The position numbers and the translations under genes are program-made. From Mycobacterium haemophilum DSM 44634 (lineage in GTDB: Bacteria; Actinomycetota; Actinomycetes; Mycobacteriales; Mycobacteriaceae): a stretch of 64,000 nt of DNA. Of this stretch, positions 44,781-53,114 are shown piece by piece. The notes below the pieces were generated by a model. The model had not been told where the DNA came from and did no database searches. It saw nothing but the letters and a program-made list of their open reading frames with translations. The stretch covers positions 62,001 to 126,000 of the forward strand of contig NZ_CP011883.2 in NCBI RefSeq assembly GCF_000340435.2, in the 5' to 3' direction. Position 1 is the first letter of the stretch. Every line of letters begins with the position of its first letter.

Positions 44781-45161
44781 GTGACGACCCCGTCCAACCC
44801 CTGGGGCGACCAACGAAGGCAACTACCGCGTCGGCTACAGCTGCGAGGCCAGATGCTTGGCCGCAGGCAGACGCGGCGGGTGAGCCGCCGCTTCGCGCGT
44901 GTCGGCGTTGAAATCTCACCAGAGCGCCTTCAAGAGATATTGGCGGGCGCGCCCGCCTCGGCTGGCGAAGTGACGGACATTAATTTCGCTTTAATCGCGA
45001 TCCAGATTGACCATGACGAGCACGCCGCGAAGTTCAAGCGACTACAACGCCGTAGCTTACGCAGCCTCATCTTCGCAGGCTTGGTTCTGGTCGTGCTGAA
45101 CTTCCTCTTCTGCATGGCCTACGTCTTGTTAGACCTGACCCAACAGGCCTCGCCGTTGTGA
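44781..45161 (+). CDS. Hypothetical single-pass membrane protein
   Basis: 126 residues from GTG 44781 (VTTPSNPWGDQRRQLPRRLQ). A basic Arg-rich N-terminal half, a short helical segment (SPERLQEILAGAPASAGEVT) and one C-terminal membrane helix at about 95-117 (LIFAGLVLVVLNFLFCMAYV). It is not recognised as a named family. It is divergent from the ABC permease and convergent with the kinase gene. Confidence 0.6.
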   Translation: MTTPSNPWGDQRRQLPRRLQLRGQMLGRRQTRRVSRRFARVGVEISPERLQEILAGAPASAGEVTDINFALIAIQIDHDEHAAKFKRLQRRSLRSLIFAGLVLVVLNFLFCMAYVLLDLTQQASPL

Positions 45162-45225
45162 ATCATCGGAAAAGTCACCTCATGTTTGCCGGATTCCTTG
45201 GCCGCAGATGCCGGAGCCGGTCTGC

Positions 45226-46593
45226 TCACGCCGTGCCACGGCCATCGCCCGCCAGTCTCAGCAGAAGTCGGGTACCACCAATCGGGCTGGTGTGTAGGGA
45301 CGCGTTCCCGCCGTGCAACTCGGCCTGCTGGGCGACCAGTGCCAGCCCTAATCCGGACCCTGAACGCGATGCCGTCGACCCGCGGGTAAAGCGCTCAAAA
45401 ACTGCGGCGCGTTCGGTTTCTGGCACGCCGGTGCCGTTGTCGTCGATGGCGATTTCCACGCCTTCGTTGGAACTGCTTACGACGAGCTGAATTTCGGTGG
45501 CGCTACCGTGCTTGACCGCGTTGGCGATGGCGTTATCGATCACTAGCCGCAGCCCGGTGGGCAACCCAACCATCAATATCGTGGGCGACGGCACCAGCCG
45601 CACTTGCAGACCGGGGTAGATGCGAAGCGCATCGTGGGCGGCGCGATCCAAAAGCTCGGTGACATCGAACGGGACAAAATCATCAATGGTGGTCAGTTCA
45701 CCCTGTGCCAGCCGTTCGAGCGCCGTCAATGTCGCTTCGATCCGGCTTTGAGTGCGAATGATGTCGCCGATTACCTCCTCACGCTGCCCGGAGGCCAACT
45801 CCAGGGTGGACAGCACCTCCAGGTTGGTGCGCATCGCGGTCAACGGGGTGCGCAGCTCGTGTGAGGCGACGGCGGCAAAGTCACGAGCCGCCTCGAGCGC
45901 TGCCTTGGTGCGCTCTTGTTCGTTGCCGATGCGGGCCAGCATTCCCTCGACTGCCTCGGCGATCTCGACGGCTTCACGTACACCGCGGACTTGAACTTCG
46001 TCTGGGCGGGACTGCGCATTGATGGCGCGAGCCTGCTGGGCTAGCAGGAGGAACGGAGTGACCATGATCAGCGAGATCACCCAACCGACTAGGACTGTGC
46101 CGCCGATGACGCTGGCGCAGATCAACAACACCCGCAGATGCAGTTCGTTGATCCGATGTTGCGCTTCGGCCAACGGTGCCGCTAACGCAATTGAGGCCGG
46201 ACCCGCCGAGAAGGTGCGGACGCGGTATTGCACGCCGTTGATGGCGGTGTTCGCATATCCATCTGCGAGTTTGGGCAGGACGATATCGCCGGGTACCGAC
46301 ACGGTCACTCCGCCAATGCGTGCAGTGCGTACCAGGTTGCCGTCCGGTGTGGGCCGATTGGGGATGGTCTGCTGCACGCTGTTGAGCAGTGTGTCGATAT
46401 CGCCGAGGCTGCTGACTGAATCTAGGCGGCGGTCGAGCTGGCTGTATTGATCGTTGGTGACGCCAATCCACACCCACGCGCCCAGGGTGAGGACGAGAGC
46501 AATCACCGATAGTTGCCCGACGATGACGATGGTGCGCAGTGACAGCACACGCATTGGCAGCCGTATCCCGAACATGCGTATGTCAGGCTCCAT
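45226..46593 (-). CDS. Orphan PrrB-like sensor histidine kinase
   Basis: 455 residues from ATG 46593 (ATG 46575 also possible). Two membrane helices (about 22-45 and 153-177) flank an extracytoplasmic sensor. A HAMP-like linker precedes the H-box DFAAVASHELRTPLTAM (His245), N-box IDNAIANAVKHG, DNGTGVPE and GSGLGLAL. It is clearly similar to M. tuberculosis PrrB along the catalytic core and in the YANT..GVQYRVRT sensor piece. No response-regulator gene is adjacent, unlike prrAB. Confidence 0.9.
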   Translation of the reverse strand: MEPDIRMFGIRLPMRVLSLRTIVIVGQLSVIALVLTLGAWVWIGVTNDQYSQLDRRLDSVSSLGDIDTLLNSVQQTIPNRPTPDGNLVRTARIGGVTVSVPGDIVLPKLADGYANTAINGVQYRVRTFSAGPASIALAAPLAEAQHRINELHLRVLLICASVIGGTVLVGWVISLIMVTPFLLLAQQARAINAQSRPDEVQVRGVREAVEIAEAVEGMLARIGNEQERTKAALEAARDFAAVASHELRTPLTAMRTNLEVLSTLELASGQREEVIGDIIRTQSRIEATLTALERLAQGELTTIDDFVPFDVTELLDRAAHDALRIYPGLQVRLVPSPTILMVGLPTGLRLVIDNAIANAVKHGSATEIQLVVSSSNEGVEIAIDDNGTGVPETERAAVFERFTRGSTASRSGSGLGLALVAQQAELHGGNASLHTSPIGGTRLLLRLAGDGRGTA

Positions 46594-46919
46594 CGCCGAG
46601 CTCGTCGCGGGGAGCAATGCACCCCACATATGGTTGAGTCGGTGCGATGCCCCGGCAGCGCCTTCCTTCGCCATCTGTCCTTCCTTGTGGCCCGGCGTGG
46701 CCATCGAGCTCGGGCTTGTCGCCGGCAGAACCACTGCCACCTTATTGCCCAACGCTGACCAGACGGCGGGACACAACGGCGGCTACAGCTGTTATGCGGC
46801 GCGTCGGCTAATTCGCGGCAGCCGGGCGCTTGCTGCGGATGTGGAGCCGCGATACTGATAGCGATCGTTACACGCAGAGCCCTCACCATCTGACCAACAG
46901 TTATGCCGGGAGAACAATC
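46594..46919. other. Divergent intergenic region, kinase / icd2
   Basis: 326 bp between opposing starts, expected to hold both promoters. The only ribosome-binding-like site seen for icd2 is GGGAG about 8 bp before its ATG. No palindrome or second gene was noticed. Confidence 0.45.
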
Positions 46920-49160
46920 ATGAGCGCCGAGCAGCCGACCATCATCTACACGCTGACTGACGAGGCGCCGCTGTTGGCGACCTACGCCTTTCTGCCGATA
47001 GTGCGTGCCTTTACTGAGCCGGCGGGCATCAACGTCAAGACCAGTGACATTTCGGTGGCGGCACGCATCCTGGCCGAGTTTCCCGATTACCTGACCGAAG
47101 AGCAGCGGGTACCGGACAACTTGGCAGAACTGGGCCGGCTGACGCAGTTACCGGACACCAACATCATCAAACTGCCGAACATCAGTGCCTCGGTGCCGCA
47201 GCTGGTGGCCGCCATCAAGGAATTGCAGGCTCAGGGCTTCAAGCTTCCGGATTATCCGCAGGACCCGAAGTCCGACCAGGAAATCGACATCCGTAACCGC
47301 TACGGCAAATGCCTTGGCAGCGCGGTGAACCCGGTGCTGCGGGAAGGCAACTCCGACCGCCGCGCGCCCAAGGCGGTGAAGGAGTACGCACGCAAGAACC
47401 CACACAGCATGGGCGAGTGGTCGATGGCCTCGCGCACGCACGTCGCGACCATGCGGCACGGCGACTTCTATCACGGCGAGAAGTCGATGACTTTAGACCG
47501 CGCGCGGGACGTGAAGATGGAGCTGGTCACCAAGAGCGGCAAGACGGTCGTGCTCAAACCTAAGGTGTCGCTGCGGGACGGCGACATCATCGACAGCATG
47601 TTCATGAGCAAGAAAGCCTTGTGCGAGTTCTACGAGGAACAGATGGAGGATGCCCGCAAGACTGGTGTGATGTTTTCGCTGCACGTCAAGGCGACGATGA
47701 TGAAGGTGTCACACCCCATCGTCTTCGGCCACGCGGTAAAAACCTTCTACAAGGAAGCCTTCGCCAAGCACCAGGCGCTGTTCGACGAACTGGGCGTCAA
47801 CGTCAACAACGGGTTGGTCGATCTCTACAGCAAGATCGAGTCGCTACCCGCGTCGCAGCGCGACGAGATCATCCAAGACCTGCACGCGTGCCACGAACAC
47901 CGACCCGAGCTGGCCATGGTCGACTCAGCGCGCGGAATCTCGAACTTCCATTCGCCCAGTGACGTCATCGTGGACGCGTCGATGCCAGCGATGATCCGCG
48001 CGGGCGGCAAGATGTACGGCGCCGACGGGCGGACCAAGGACACCAAAGCCGTGAACCCCGAGTCCACCTTTTCCCGCATCTACCAAGAAATCATCAACTT
48101 CTGTAAGACCAACGGCGCGTTCGACCCGGCGACCATGGGTACCGTCCCCAACGTCGGCCTGATGGCGCAACAGGCAGAGGAGTACGGTTCGCACGACAAA
48201 ACGTTCGAGGTTCCCGAGGACGGCACCGCCAACATCGTGGACGTCGCGACGGGCGAGGTGCTGCTGACCCAGAATGTGGAAACCGGCGACATCTGGCGGT
48301 TGTGCGTCGTCACGGACGCGGCGATTCGCGACTGGGTCAAGCTGGCCGTCACCCGGGCGCGCAACTCCGGCATGCCGGTGTTGTTTTGGCTGGACCCGTA
48401 CCGTCCACACGAGAACGAGCTGATCAAGAAGGTACGGGCGTACCTGAAAGATCACGACACCAGTGGCCTCGATATCCAGATCATGTCGCAAGTGCGTTCC
48501 ATGCGTTACACCCTGGAACGCCTGATCCGCGGGCTGGATACCATCGCCGCCACCGGCAACATCCTGCGGGACTATCTCACCGACCTGTTCCCGATCTTGG
48601 AGCTGGGGACCAGCGCCAAGATGTTGTCCATCGTGCCGCTGATGGCCGGTGGCGGAATGTATGAAACGGGGGCGGGTGGATCGGCGCCCAAGCACGTCAA
48701 GCAGCTGGTCGAAGAGAATCATCTGCGGTGGGACTCGTTGGGTGAGTTCCTCGCGCTGGCCGTCAGCCTGGAAGACCTGGGCACCAAGACCGGCAATGAG
48801 CGGGCCACGATCTTGGCTAAGACGCTGGATGCGGCAACCGGCAAGCTGCTGGACAACAAGAAGGGTCCGTCGCGCAAGGCCGGTGAGCTCGACAACCGCG
48901 GAAGCCAGTTCTACCTCGCCATGTACTGGGCGCAAGAACTTGCCGCGCAAACCGATGATCAGCAGCTGGCCGAACACTTCACCCCACTTGCCGAAACGTT
49001 GGCCAAACACGAAGACGCCATCGTCGCCGAGCTCAACGAGGCCCAAGGTGAGGCGGTCGATATCGGCGGCTACTACGCACCGGACCCTGAGCTGACCAAG
49101 GCGGTGATGCGGCCGAGCGTCGTGTTCAATGCCGCGCTGGCGGCTGCGCAAGGCGGCTAG
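46920..49160 (+). CDS. icd2: Monomeric NADP-dependent isocitrate dehydrogenase
   Basis: 746 residues from ATG 46920 (MSAEQPTIIYTLTDEAPLLA), the same as Rv0066c (745). It oxidatively decarboxylates isocitrate to 2-oxoglutarate in the TCA cycle. The IRNRYGKCLGSAVNPVLREG then NSDRRAP block binds substrate, and WLDPYRPHENELIKKV lies in the cofactor region. It is full length, with a terminator-like hairpin directly after the stop. In M. tuberculosis this gene is on the strand opposite to dnaB; here both face the same way. Confidence 0.97.
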   Translation: MSAEQPTIIYTLTDEAPLLATYAFLPIVRAFTEPAGINVKTSDISVAARILAEFPDYLTEEQRVPDNLAELGRLTQLPDTNIIKLPNISASVPQLVAAIKELQAQGFKLPDYPQDPKSDQEIDIRNRYGKCLGSAVNPVLREGNSDRRAPKAVKEYARKNPHSMGEWSMASRTHVATMRHGDFYHGEKSMTLDRARDVKMELVTKSGKTVVLKPKVSLRDGDIIDSMFMSKKALCEFYEEQMEDARKTGVMFSLHVKATMMKVSHPIVFGHAVKTFYKEAFAKHQALFDELGVNVNNGLVDLYSKIESLPASQRDEIIQDLHACHEHRPELAMVDSARGISNFHSPSDVIVDASMPAMIRAGGKMYGADGRTKDTKAVNPESTFSRIYQEIINFCKTNGAFDPATMGTVPNVGLMAQQAEEYGSHDKTFEVPEDGTANIVDVATGEVLLTQNVETGDIWRLCVVTDAAIRDWVKLAVTRARNSGMPVLFWLDPYRPHENELIKKVRAYLKDHDTSGLDIQIMSQVRSMRYTLERLIRGLDTIAATGNILRDYLTDLFPILELGTSAKMLSIVPLMAGGGMYETGAGGSAPKHVKQLVEENHLRWDSLGEFLALAVSLEDLGTKTGNERATILAKTLDAATGKLLDNKKGPSRKAGELDNRGSQFYLAMYWAQELAAQTDDQQLAEHFTPLAETLAKHEDAIVAELNEAQGEAVDIGGYYAPDPELTKAVMRPSVVFNAALAAAQGG

Positions 49161-49163
49161 GCA

Positions 49164-49193
49164 CCCGAACGTGCGGCCAGCCTCACGTTCGGG
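49164..49193 (+). terminator. Hairpin terminator after icd2
   Basis: CCCGAACGTG - 10-nt loop - CACGTTCGGG, a perfect 10-bp stem three bases after the icd2 stop. There is no strong T-tract (GCGTTGCGTTTCTTGG follows), but the position is convincing. Confidence 0.75.
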
Positions 49194-49297
49194 CGTTGCG
49201 TTTCTTGGCGGGGCCGGCCACTCTTGCCCCAACAACCAGTGAGTGACTACTCTCTCACCGTGCTCGCGTCGGGAGGTGATCGGCTGCTGACCCGGCG

Positions 49298-49429
49298 GTG
49301 GAGCTCTTTGCCGCCAAGGGGTACGCGGCGACGTCGGTGGCCGACGTTCAACGGGCGTCCGGTCTGGCCCCGGGGTCGGGCGCTATATATGAACACTTCG
49401 CCGCAGAAATTTCGAAAACCTCTGATTGA
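49298..49429 (+). pseudogene. TetR-family DNA-binding domain fragment
   Basis: The frame reads VELFAAKGYAATSVADVQRA then SGLAPGSGAIYEHFAAEI, stopping at 49429. This is the helix-turn-helix of a TetR regulator with everything before helix 1 and after helix 3 missing. It ends 24 bp before the acyl-CoA dehydrogenase start, whose regulator it may once have been. Confidence 0.7.
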
Positions 49430-49452
49430 CAACTTATTTCAGGAGTAGAGCG

Positions 49453-50664
49453 ATGACGTTCTCACTGCAGCTGAGCGATGATGTGCTTGAGGTGCGTGAT
49501 TGGGTCCACAAGTTCGCGGCCGAGATCATCCGCCCCGCCGCAGCCGAATGGGACGAACGAGAGGAAACTCCCTGGCCGGTGATCCAGGAGGCCGCGAAGG
49601 TAGGTCTCTACTCTTCGGAGTTCTTCGGTCAGCAGGCCGCTGAGCCCACCGGGCTGGCCATGCTCACCGTATTCGAGGAAATGTTCTGGGGCGACGCCGG
49701 CATCGCGCTCTCCATCATGGGCACCGGGCTGGCGGCAGCAGCGTTGGCGGGCAACGGAACTCCAGAACAGCTGGGCCGCTGGCTACCGGAGATGTTCGGT
49801 ACGCCCGACGACCCCAAGCTCGGTGCGTTCTGCTCATCCGAGCCAGACGCCGGTTCTGATGTCGGCGCCATCCGCACCCGCGCGCGCTACGACGAGTCGA
49901 CCCGCGAGTGGGTTCTCAATGGCACCAAGACTTGGGCGACCAACGGCGGTATCGCCAACGTGCACATCGTGGTGGCATCGGTCTACCCGGACCTGGGCAC
50001 CCGCGGCCAGGCCACGTTCGTCATCCCTGGGAGCATCAAAGGTTTGACTCAGGGGCAGAAATTCAAAAAGCATGGGATCCGCGCGTCACACACCGCCGAG
50101 GTGGTGCTCGACGACGTCCGACTGCCCGAGGACTACATCCTCGGCGGCCGGGACAAGTTCGACGCTCGGATCGCCCGGGTCAAATCCGGTGCCTCCGCGG
50201 GTGGGCAGGCAGCGATGAAGACCTTCGAGCGCACTCGGCCCACTGTCGGCGCGATGGCTGTCGGAGTGGCCCGAGCCGCCTATGAATATGCTCTCGAATA
50301 TGCTTGCCAGCGTGAGCAATTCGGACGCAAGATCGGTGAATTCCAGGCGGTCGCGTTCAAGCTAGCAGATATGAAATGCCGGATCGACGCGGCTCGTCTG
50401 ATGGTGTGGCGGGCTGGCTGGATGGCGAGAAATAACCAGAGCTTCGACTCGGCGGAGGGCTCGATGGCCAAGCTGGTGGCCAGCGAGACCGCGGTCTATG
50501 TCACCGACGAAGCCATCCAGATCCTGGGCGGCAATGGGTACACCCGCGACTACCCCGTGGAGAGGATGCACCGCGACGCCAAGATCTTCACGATCTTCGA
50601 GGGCACCAGCGAAATCCAGCGCCTGGTGGTTTCGCGGGCGTTGACGGGCCTGTCCATCCGCTGA
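49453..50664 (+). CDS. Acyl-CoA dehydrogenase
   Basis: 403 residues from ATG 49453, with AGGAG 10 bp upstream. The full acyl-CoA dehydrogenase fold is present: FCSSEPDAGSDVGAIRTRAR and NGTKTWATNGGIANVHIVV in the FAD/substrate region, CQREQFGRKIGEFQAVAFKL, and catalytic Glu in TIFEGTSEIQRLVVSRALTG. It introduces the first double bond in beta-oxidation; chain-length preference is unknown. One of several mycobacterial FadE proteins; I do not assign a number. Confidence 0.93.
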   Translation: MTFSLQLSDDVLEVRDWVHKFAAEIIRPAAAEWDEREETPWPVIQEAAKVGLYSSEFFGQQAAEPTGLAMLTVFEEMFWGDAGIALSIMGTGLAAAALAGNGTPEQLGRWLPEMFGTPDDPKLGAFCSSEPDAGSDVGAIRTRARYDESTREWVLNGTKTWATNGGIANVHIVVASVYPDLGTRGQATFVIPGSIKGLTQGQKFKKHGIRASHTAEVVLDDVRLPEDYILGGRDKFDARIARVKSGASAGGQAAMKTFERTRPTVGAMAVGVARAAYEYALEYACQREQFGRKIGEFQAVAFKLADMKCRIDAARLMVWRAGWMARNNQSFDSAEGSMAKLVASETAVYVTDEAIQILGGNGYTRDYPVERMHRDAKIFTIFEGTSEIQRLVVSRALTGLSIR

Positions 50665-50686
50665 GCCCACCCACCATGATGGCGGC

Positions 50687-50880
50687 ATGACGGCCGAGAT
50701 CCGGGTTCTCGACAGCGAGGATGACCTTACTGCCGCGGCGAACGTGTTTCGCACCGCCATGGTCGGGTTGCCGCCCCTGCCGAATCTCAAGCCCGGCCAG
50801 ATCGCAGAGCTGCTCGAACCCGGCCGTACTGTCGCAGCATTCGTCGGTGCACAACTCGTCGGCACAGCTGCCGCGTTCTA
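50687..50880 (+). pseudogene. N-terminal fragment of an Eis-like GNAT acetyltransferase
   Basis: MTAEIRVLDSEDDLTAAANV, FRTAMVGLPPLPNLKPGQIA and GRTVAAFVGAQLVGTAAAFY match the first about 64 residues of Eis-type acetyltransferases (typically about 400 residues). At 50880 the sequence runs into the tail of the opposing deacetylase gene. A deletion removed the acetyl-CoA site and all the rest. Confidence 0.7.
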
Positions 50881-51693
50881 CGGGGTTTTGAGGAATACGT
50901 CGTTGAGGGTGACGGTGCGAAGATTTCGCGAGCGGATGATGTCGACGAGTTGCGGGTAGACGTGGGTGACCGGTAGGTGGTTGAGGTGTCCGATCACGAT
51001 GGCTTGCGGGGTGAAGTACTCGTCGGCCATCTTGACGATGTAGTCCTCGGTGATCAACGTGGAATCCGACAGCGAACCTGACCATAGGGTTGGCACGGTG
51101 TAGCCGAGGTCGGCGGCCACCGCGTCAATAGTGGCGTTGTGCTTGGCATACGGTGGGCGCCAGTATGGTTTCGCGCCGATCCCGTAGCTCTTCTTCAGGA
51201 AGTCGTCGTTGCGGGTGAGCTGTTTGGCGATCTCGCTCTTCGTCATTGCCGTCAGATCCGGGTGAGACCAGGTGTGGTTGCCGAGTTGGATCTGGCCAGA
51301 TTCCACCAACGGTCGCAACATCGACAGGTTGTCGGTCCAGGAGTCGTAGACCCCATTGACGAAAAACGTCAGCCGTATCCCGGTGTCTTTGGCGAACTGC
51401 GTGTAGGCACGCACCACCTCGCTGTTGACGCCGTCGTCGACGGTAAGTGCGAGCAGATCGCCACGACCCGGGAGCTTCGATAGCGCGCCGCCGCCAGGCA
51501 GCCGGATGCGGGCACTCGTTGGTGGCGGCGGCAATAAGCCCGTGGCGCTGGGAGCCGTCGTCAGCTCGGCAGCCACCGGAGCTTGGGCGAATGTTCGCGG
51601 TTGCGGGTTGACCACGAGGCGTGCTGCGCCGACGCCGGCCACAGTGGCCGCGGCGAGCGTGCCTAAGAAACGACGCCGGTTTAGCTCTGACAC
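50878..51693 (-). CDS. Tat-exported polysaccharide deacetylase
   Basis: 271 residues from GTG 51693 (VSELNRRRFLGTLAAATVAG), giving a twin-arginine signal RRRFLG; ten further codons upstream are possible. The NodB domain has LLALTVDDGVNSEV (Asp-Asp), zinc ligands in HTWSHPD, and YWRPPYAKHN. It should remove N-acetyl groups from a cell-wall or other polysaccharide after folding in the cytoplasm. The extreme 3' end abuts the truncated GNAT gene. Confidence 0.88.
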   Translation of the reverse strand: MSELNRRRFLGTLAAATVAGVGAARLVVNPQPRTFAQAPVAAELTTAPSATGLLPPPPTSARIRLPGGGALSKLPGRGDLLALTVDDGVNSEVVRAYTQFAKDTGIRLTFFVNGVYDSWTDNLSMLRPLVESGQIQLGNHTWSHPDLTAMTKSEIAKQLTRNDDFLKKSYGIGAKPYWRPPYAKHNATIDAVAADLGYTVPTLWSGSLSDSTLITEDYIVKMADEYFTPQAIVIGHLNHLPVTHVYPQLVDIIRSRNLRTVTLNDVFLKTP

Positions 51694-52002
51694 GGCATGG
51701 CCTCGATCACACGTGCGCACCATGACGGATCCGGCAAGCCCGCTGGCGGGATGCCCATGCCGCCACAGTCCGTCTCCACAGCAGCGAACCGTACCACCAG
51801 CAGGGCCAATATGCCGGATTAGTTCCGGCAGGTCAGCTGCGGATTCCCGTCGAAGGATAACGGGCCCTTAGTAATTCAGAGTGCATTGACCGTGGGGTGG
51901 AATCTGAGCACCACGACGCCGCTATGGTGCCAAAGCCGATCGCAGCCATCACCTGCCGTCGACGATTTGGCGCTCAACGTGCTGGAACGCTAATTTCCTG
52001 GG
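51694..52002. other. Divergent intergenic region, deacetylase / cellulase
   Basis: About 309 bp, no gene recognised. It should contain the promoters of both exported enzymes. Confidence 0.4.
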
Positions 52003-53007
52003 GTGATGTTCTCAGCTGCTGGTGCAGTCGCGCGGTGGGTTGCCCCTTTCCTAACGGTTGCGGCCGTTGCCGGCATAGGTTTTCTTGCCGACCCGGTGCC
52101 GGTCGGTCCCGCCCCGGCGGTGCGCTTGGCCGGTGATACCAACCCGTTTGCCGGCATGCCCTTCTACGTCAATCCCAACTCAGCGGCTATGCGCGCCGCG
52201 CAGCATGCCGATCCGCCGAGTCCCGAGTTGACCGCCATCGCCAACACGCCGCAGGCGTACTGGATCGTCCCGGGCTCTTCGGCAGCCACGGTCGCGAAGT
52301 ACACCGGTGACGCGGCGGCTGCTGGCGCCATCCCGGTTCTGACGCTTTACGGAATCCCCCACCGCGACTGTGGCAGCTTCGCTGCGGGCGGTTTCGGGTC
52401 GGCCGGCGAATACCGCGCGTGGATCGACGGCATCGCATCCGACGTGGGCGCTTCGCGGACGGCGATCATTGTCGAGCCCGATGCACTCGCCATGGCCGAC
52501 TGCCTCTCGGCTGACCAGCGCCAAGAACGCTACGACTTGATTCGCTACGCCGTCGATACGCTGACCCGCAATCCGGCCACGGCCGTGTACGTCGACGGTG
52601 GTCACTTGCGTTGGCATAGCGCCGAGGACATGGCTGCCAGGCTCAATCAGGTCGGTGTTGCTCGCGCGCGGGGTTTTAGCCTCAACATCGCGAACTTCTT
52701 CACCACTGAGGACGAAATCGGTTATGGCGAGGCGATTTCGGCGCTCACGAATGGTTCGCACTATGTGATCGACACGTCGCGTAACGGTGTCGGACCAGCG
52801 CCCGACTCCGAGCTCAACTGGTGCAACCCCAGCGGCCGAGCACTGGGCACTTCGCCTACCGCCGCTACCGCGGGCGCGCACGCCGACGCCTACTTGTGGA
52901 TCAAACGTCCCGGTGAATCCGACGGAACATGCGCCAAAGGTGATCCGCCGGCGGGCACGTTTGTGAATCAGTACGCCATCGATCTGGCCCGCAAGGCGGG
53001 CCAGTAG
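52003..53007 (+). CDS. celA1: Secreted GH6 family cellulase (CelA-like)
   Basis: 334 residues from GTG 52003 (ATG 52006 equally possible). A hydrophobic signal (VAPFLTVAAVAGIGFLA) precedes the mature start. The GH6 domain carries PVLTLYGIPHRDCGSFAAGG, the catalytic-Asp strand AIIVEPDALAMADCLSADQ, and the substrate-cleft HYVIDTSRNGVGPAPDSELN then WCNPSGRALG. It hydrolyses beta-1,4-glucan. It is close to M. tuberculosis Rv0062 but shorter, mainly at the N-terminus. There is no separate cellulose-binding module. Confidence 0.92.
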   Translation: MMFSAAGAVARWVAPFLTVAAVAGIGFLADPVPVGPAPAVRLAGDTNPFAGMPFYVNPNSAAMRAAQHADPPSPELTAIANTPQAYWIVPGSSAATVAKYTGDAAAAGAIPVLTLYGIPHRDCGSFAAGGFGSAGEYRAWIDGIASDVGASRTAIIVEPDALAMADCLSADQRQERYDLIRYAVDTLTRNPATAVYVDGGHLRWHSAEDMAARLNQVGVARARGFSLNIANFFTTEDEIGYGEAISALTNGSHYVIDTSRNGVGPAPDSELNWCNPSGRALGTSPTAATAGAHADAYLWIKRPGESDGTCAKGDPPAGTFVNQYAIDLARKAGQ

Positions 53008-53114
53008 GAGGGCCTCGCGCCTAGCCCCACCGTCGGCAGGGGCCCTGGTGCCCGCAGTCCGAGCAAGGGGATCACCCAACAGCTGTCGAACTGCACGTCA
53101 TCCGGCGGCCTCGA

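Noticed and set aside
47925..49235. 436-codon minus-strand frame
   Set aside because: Complement of icd2, which is full length and highly conserved.
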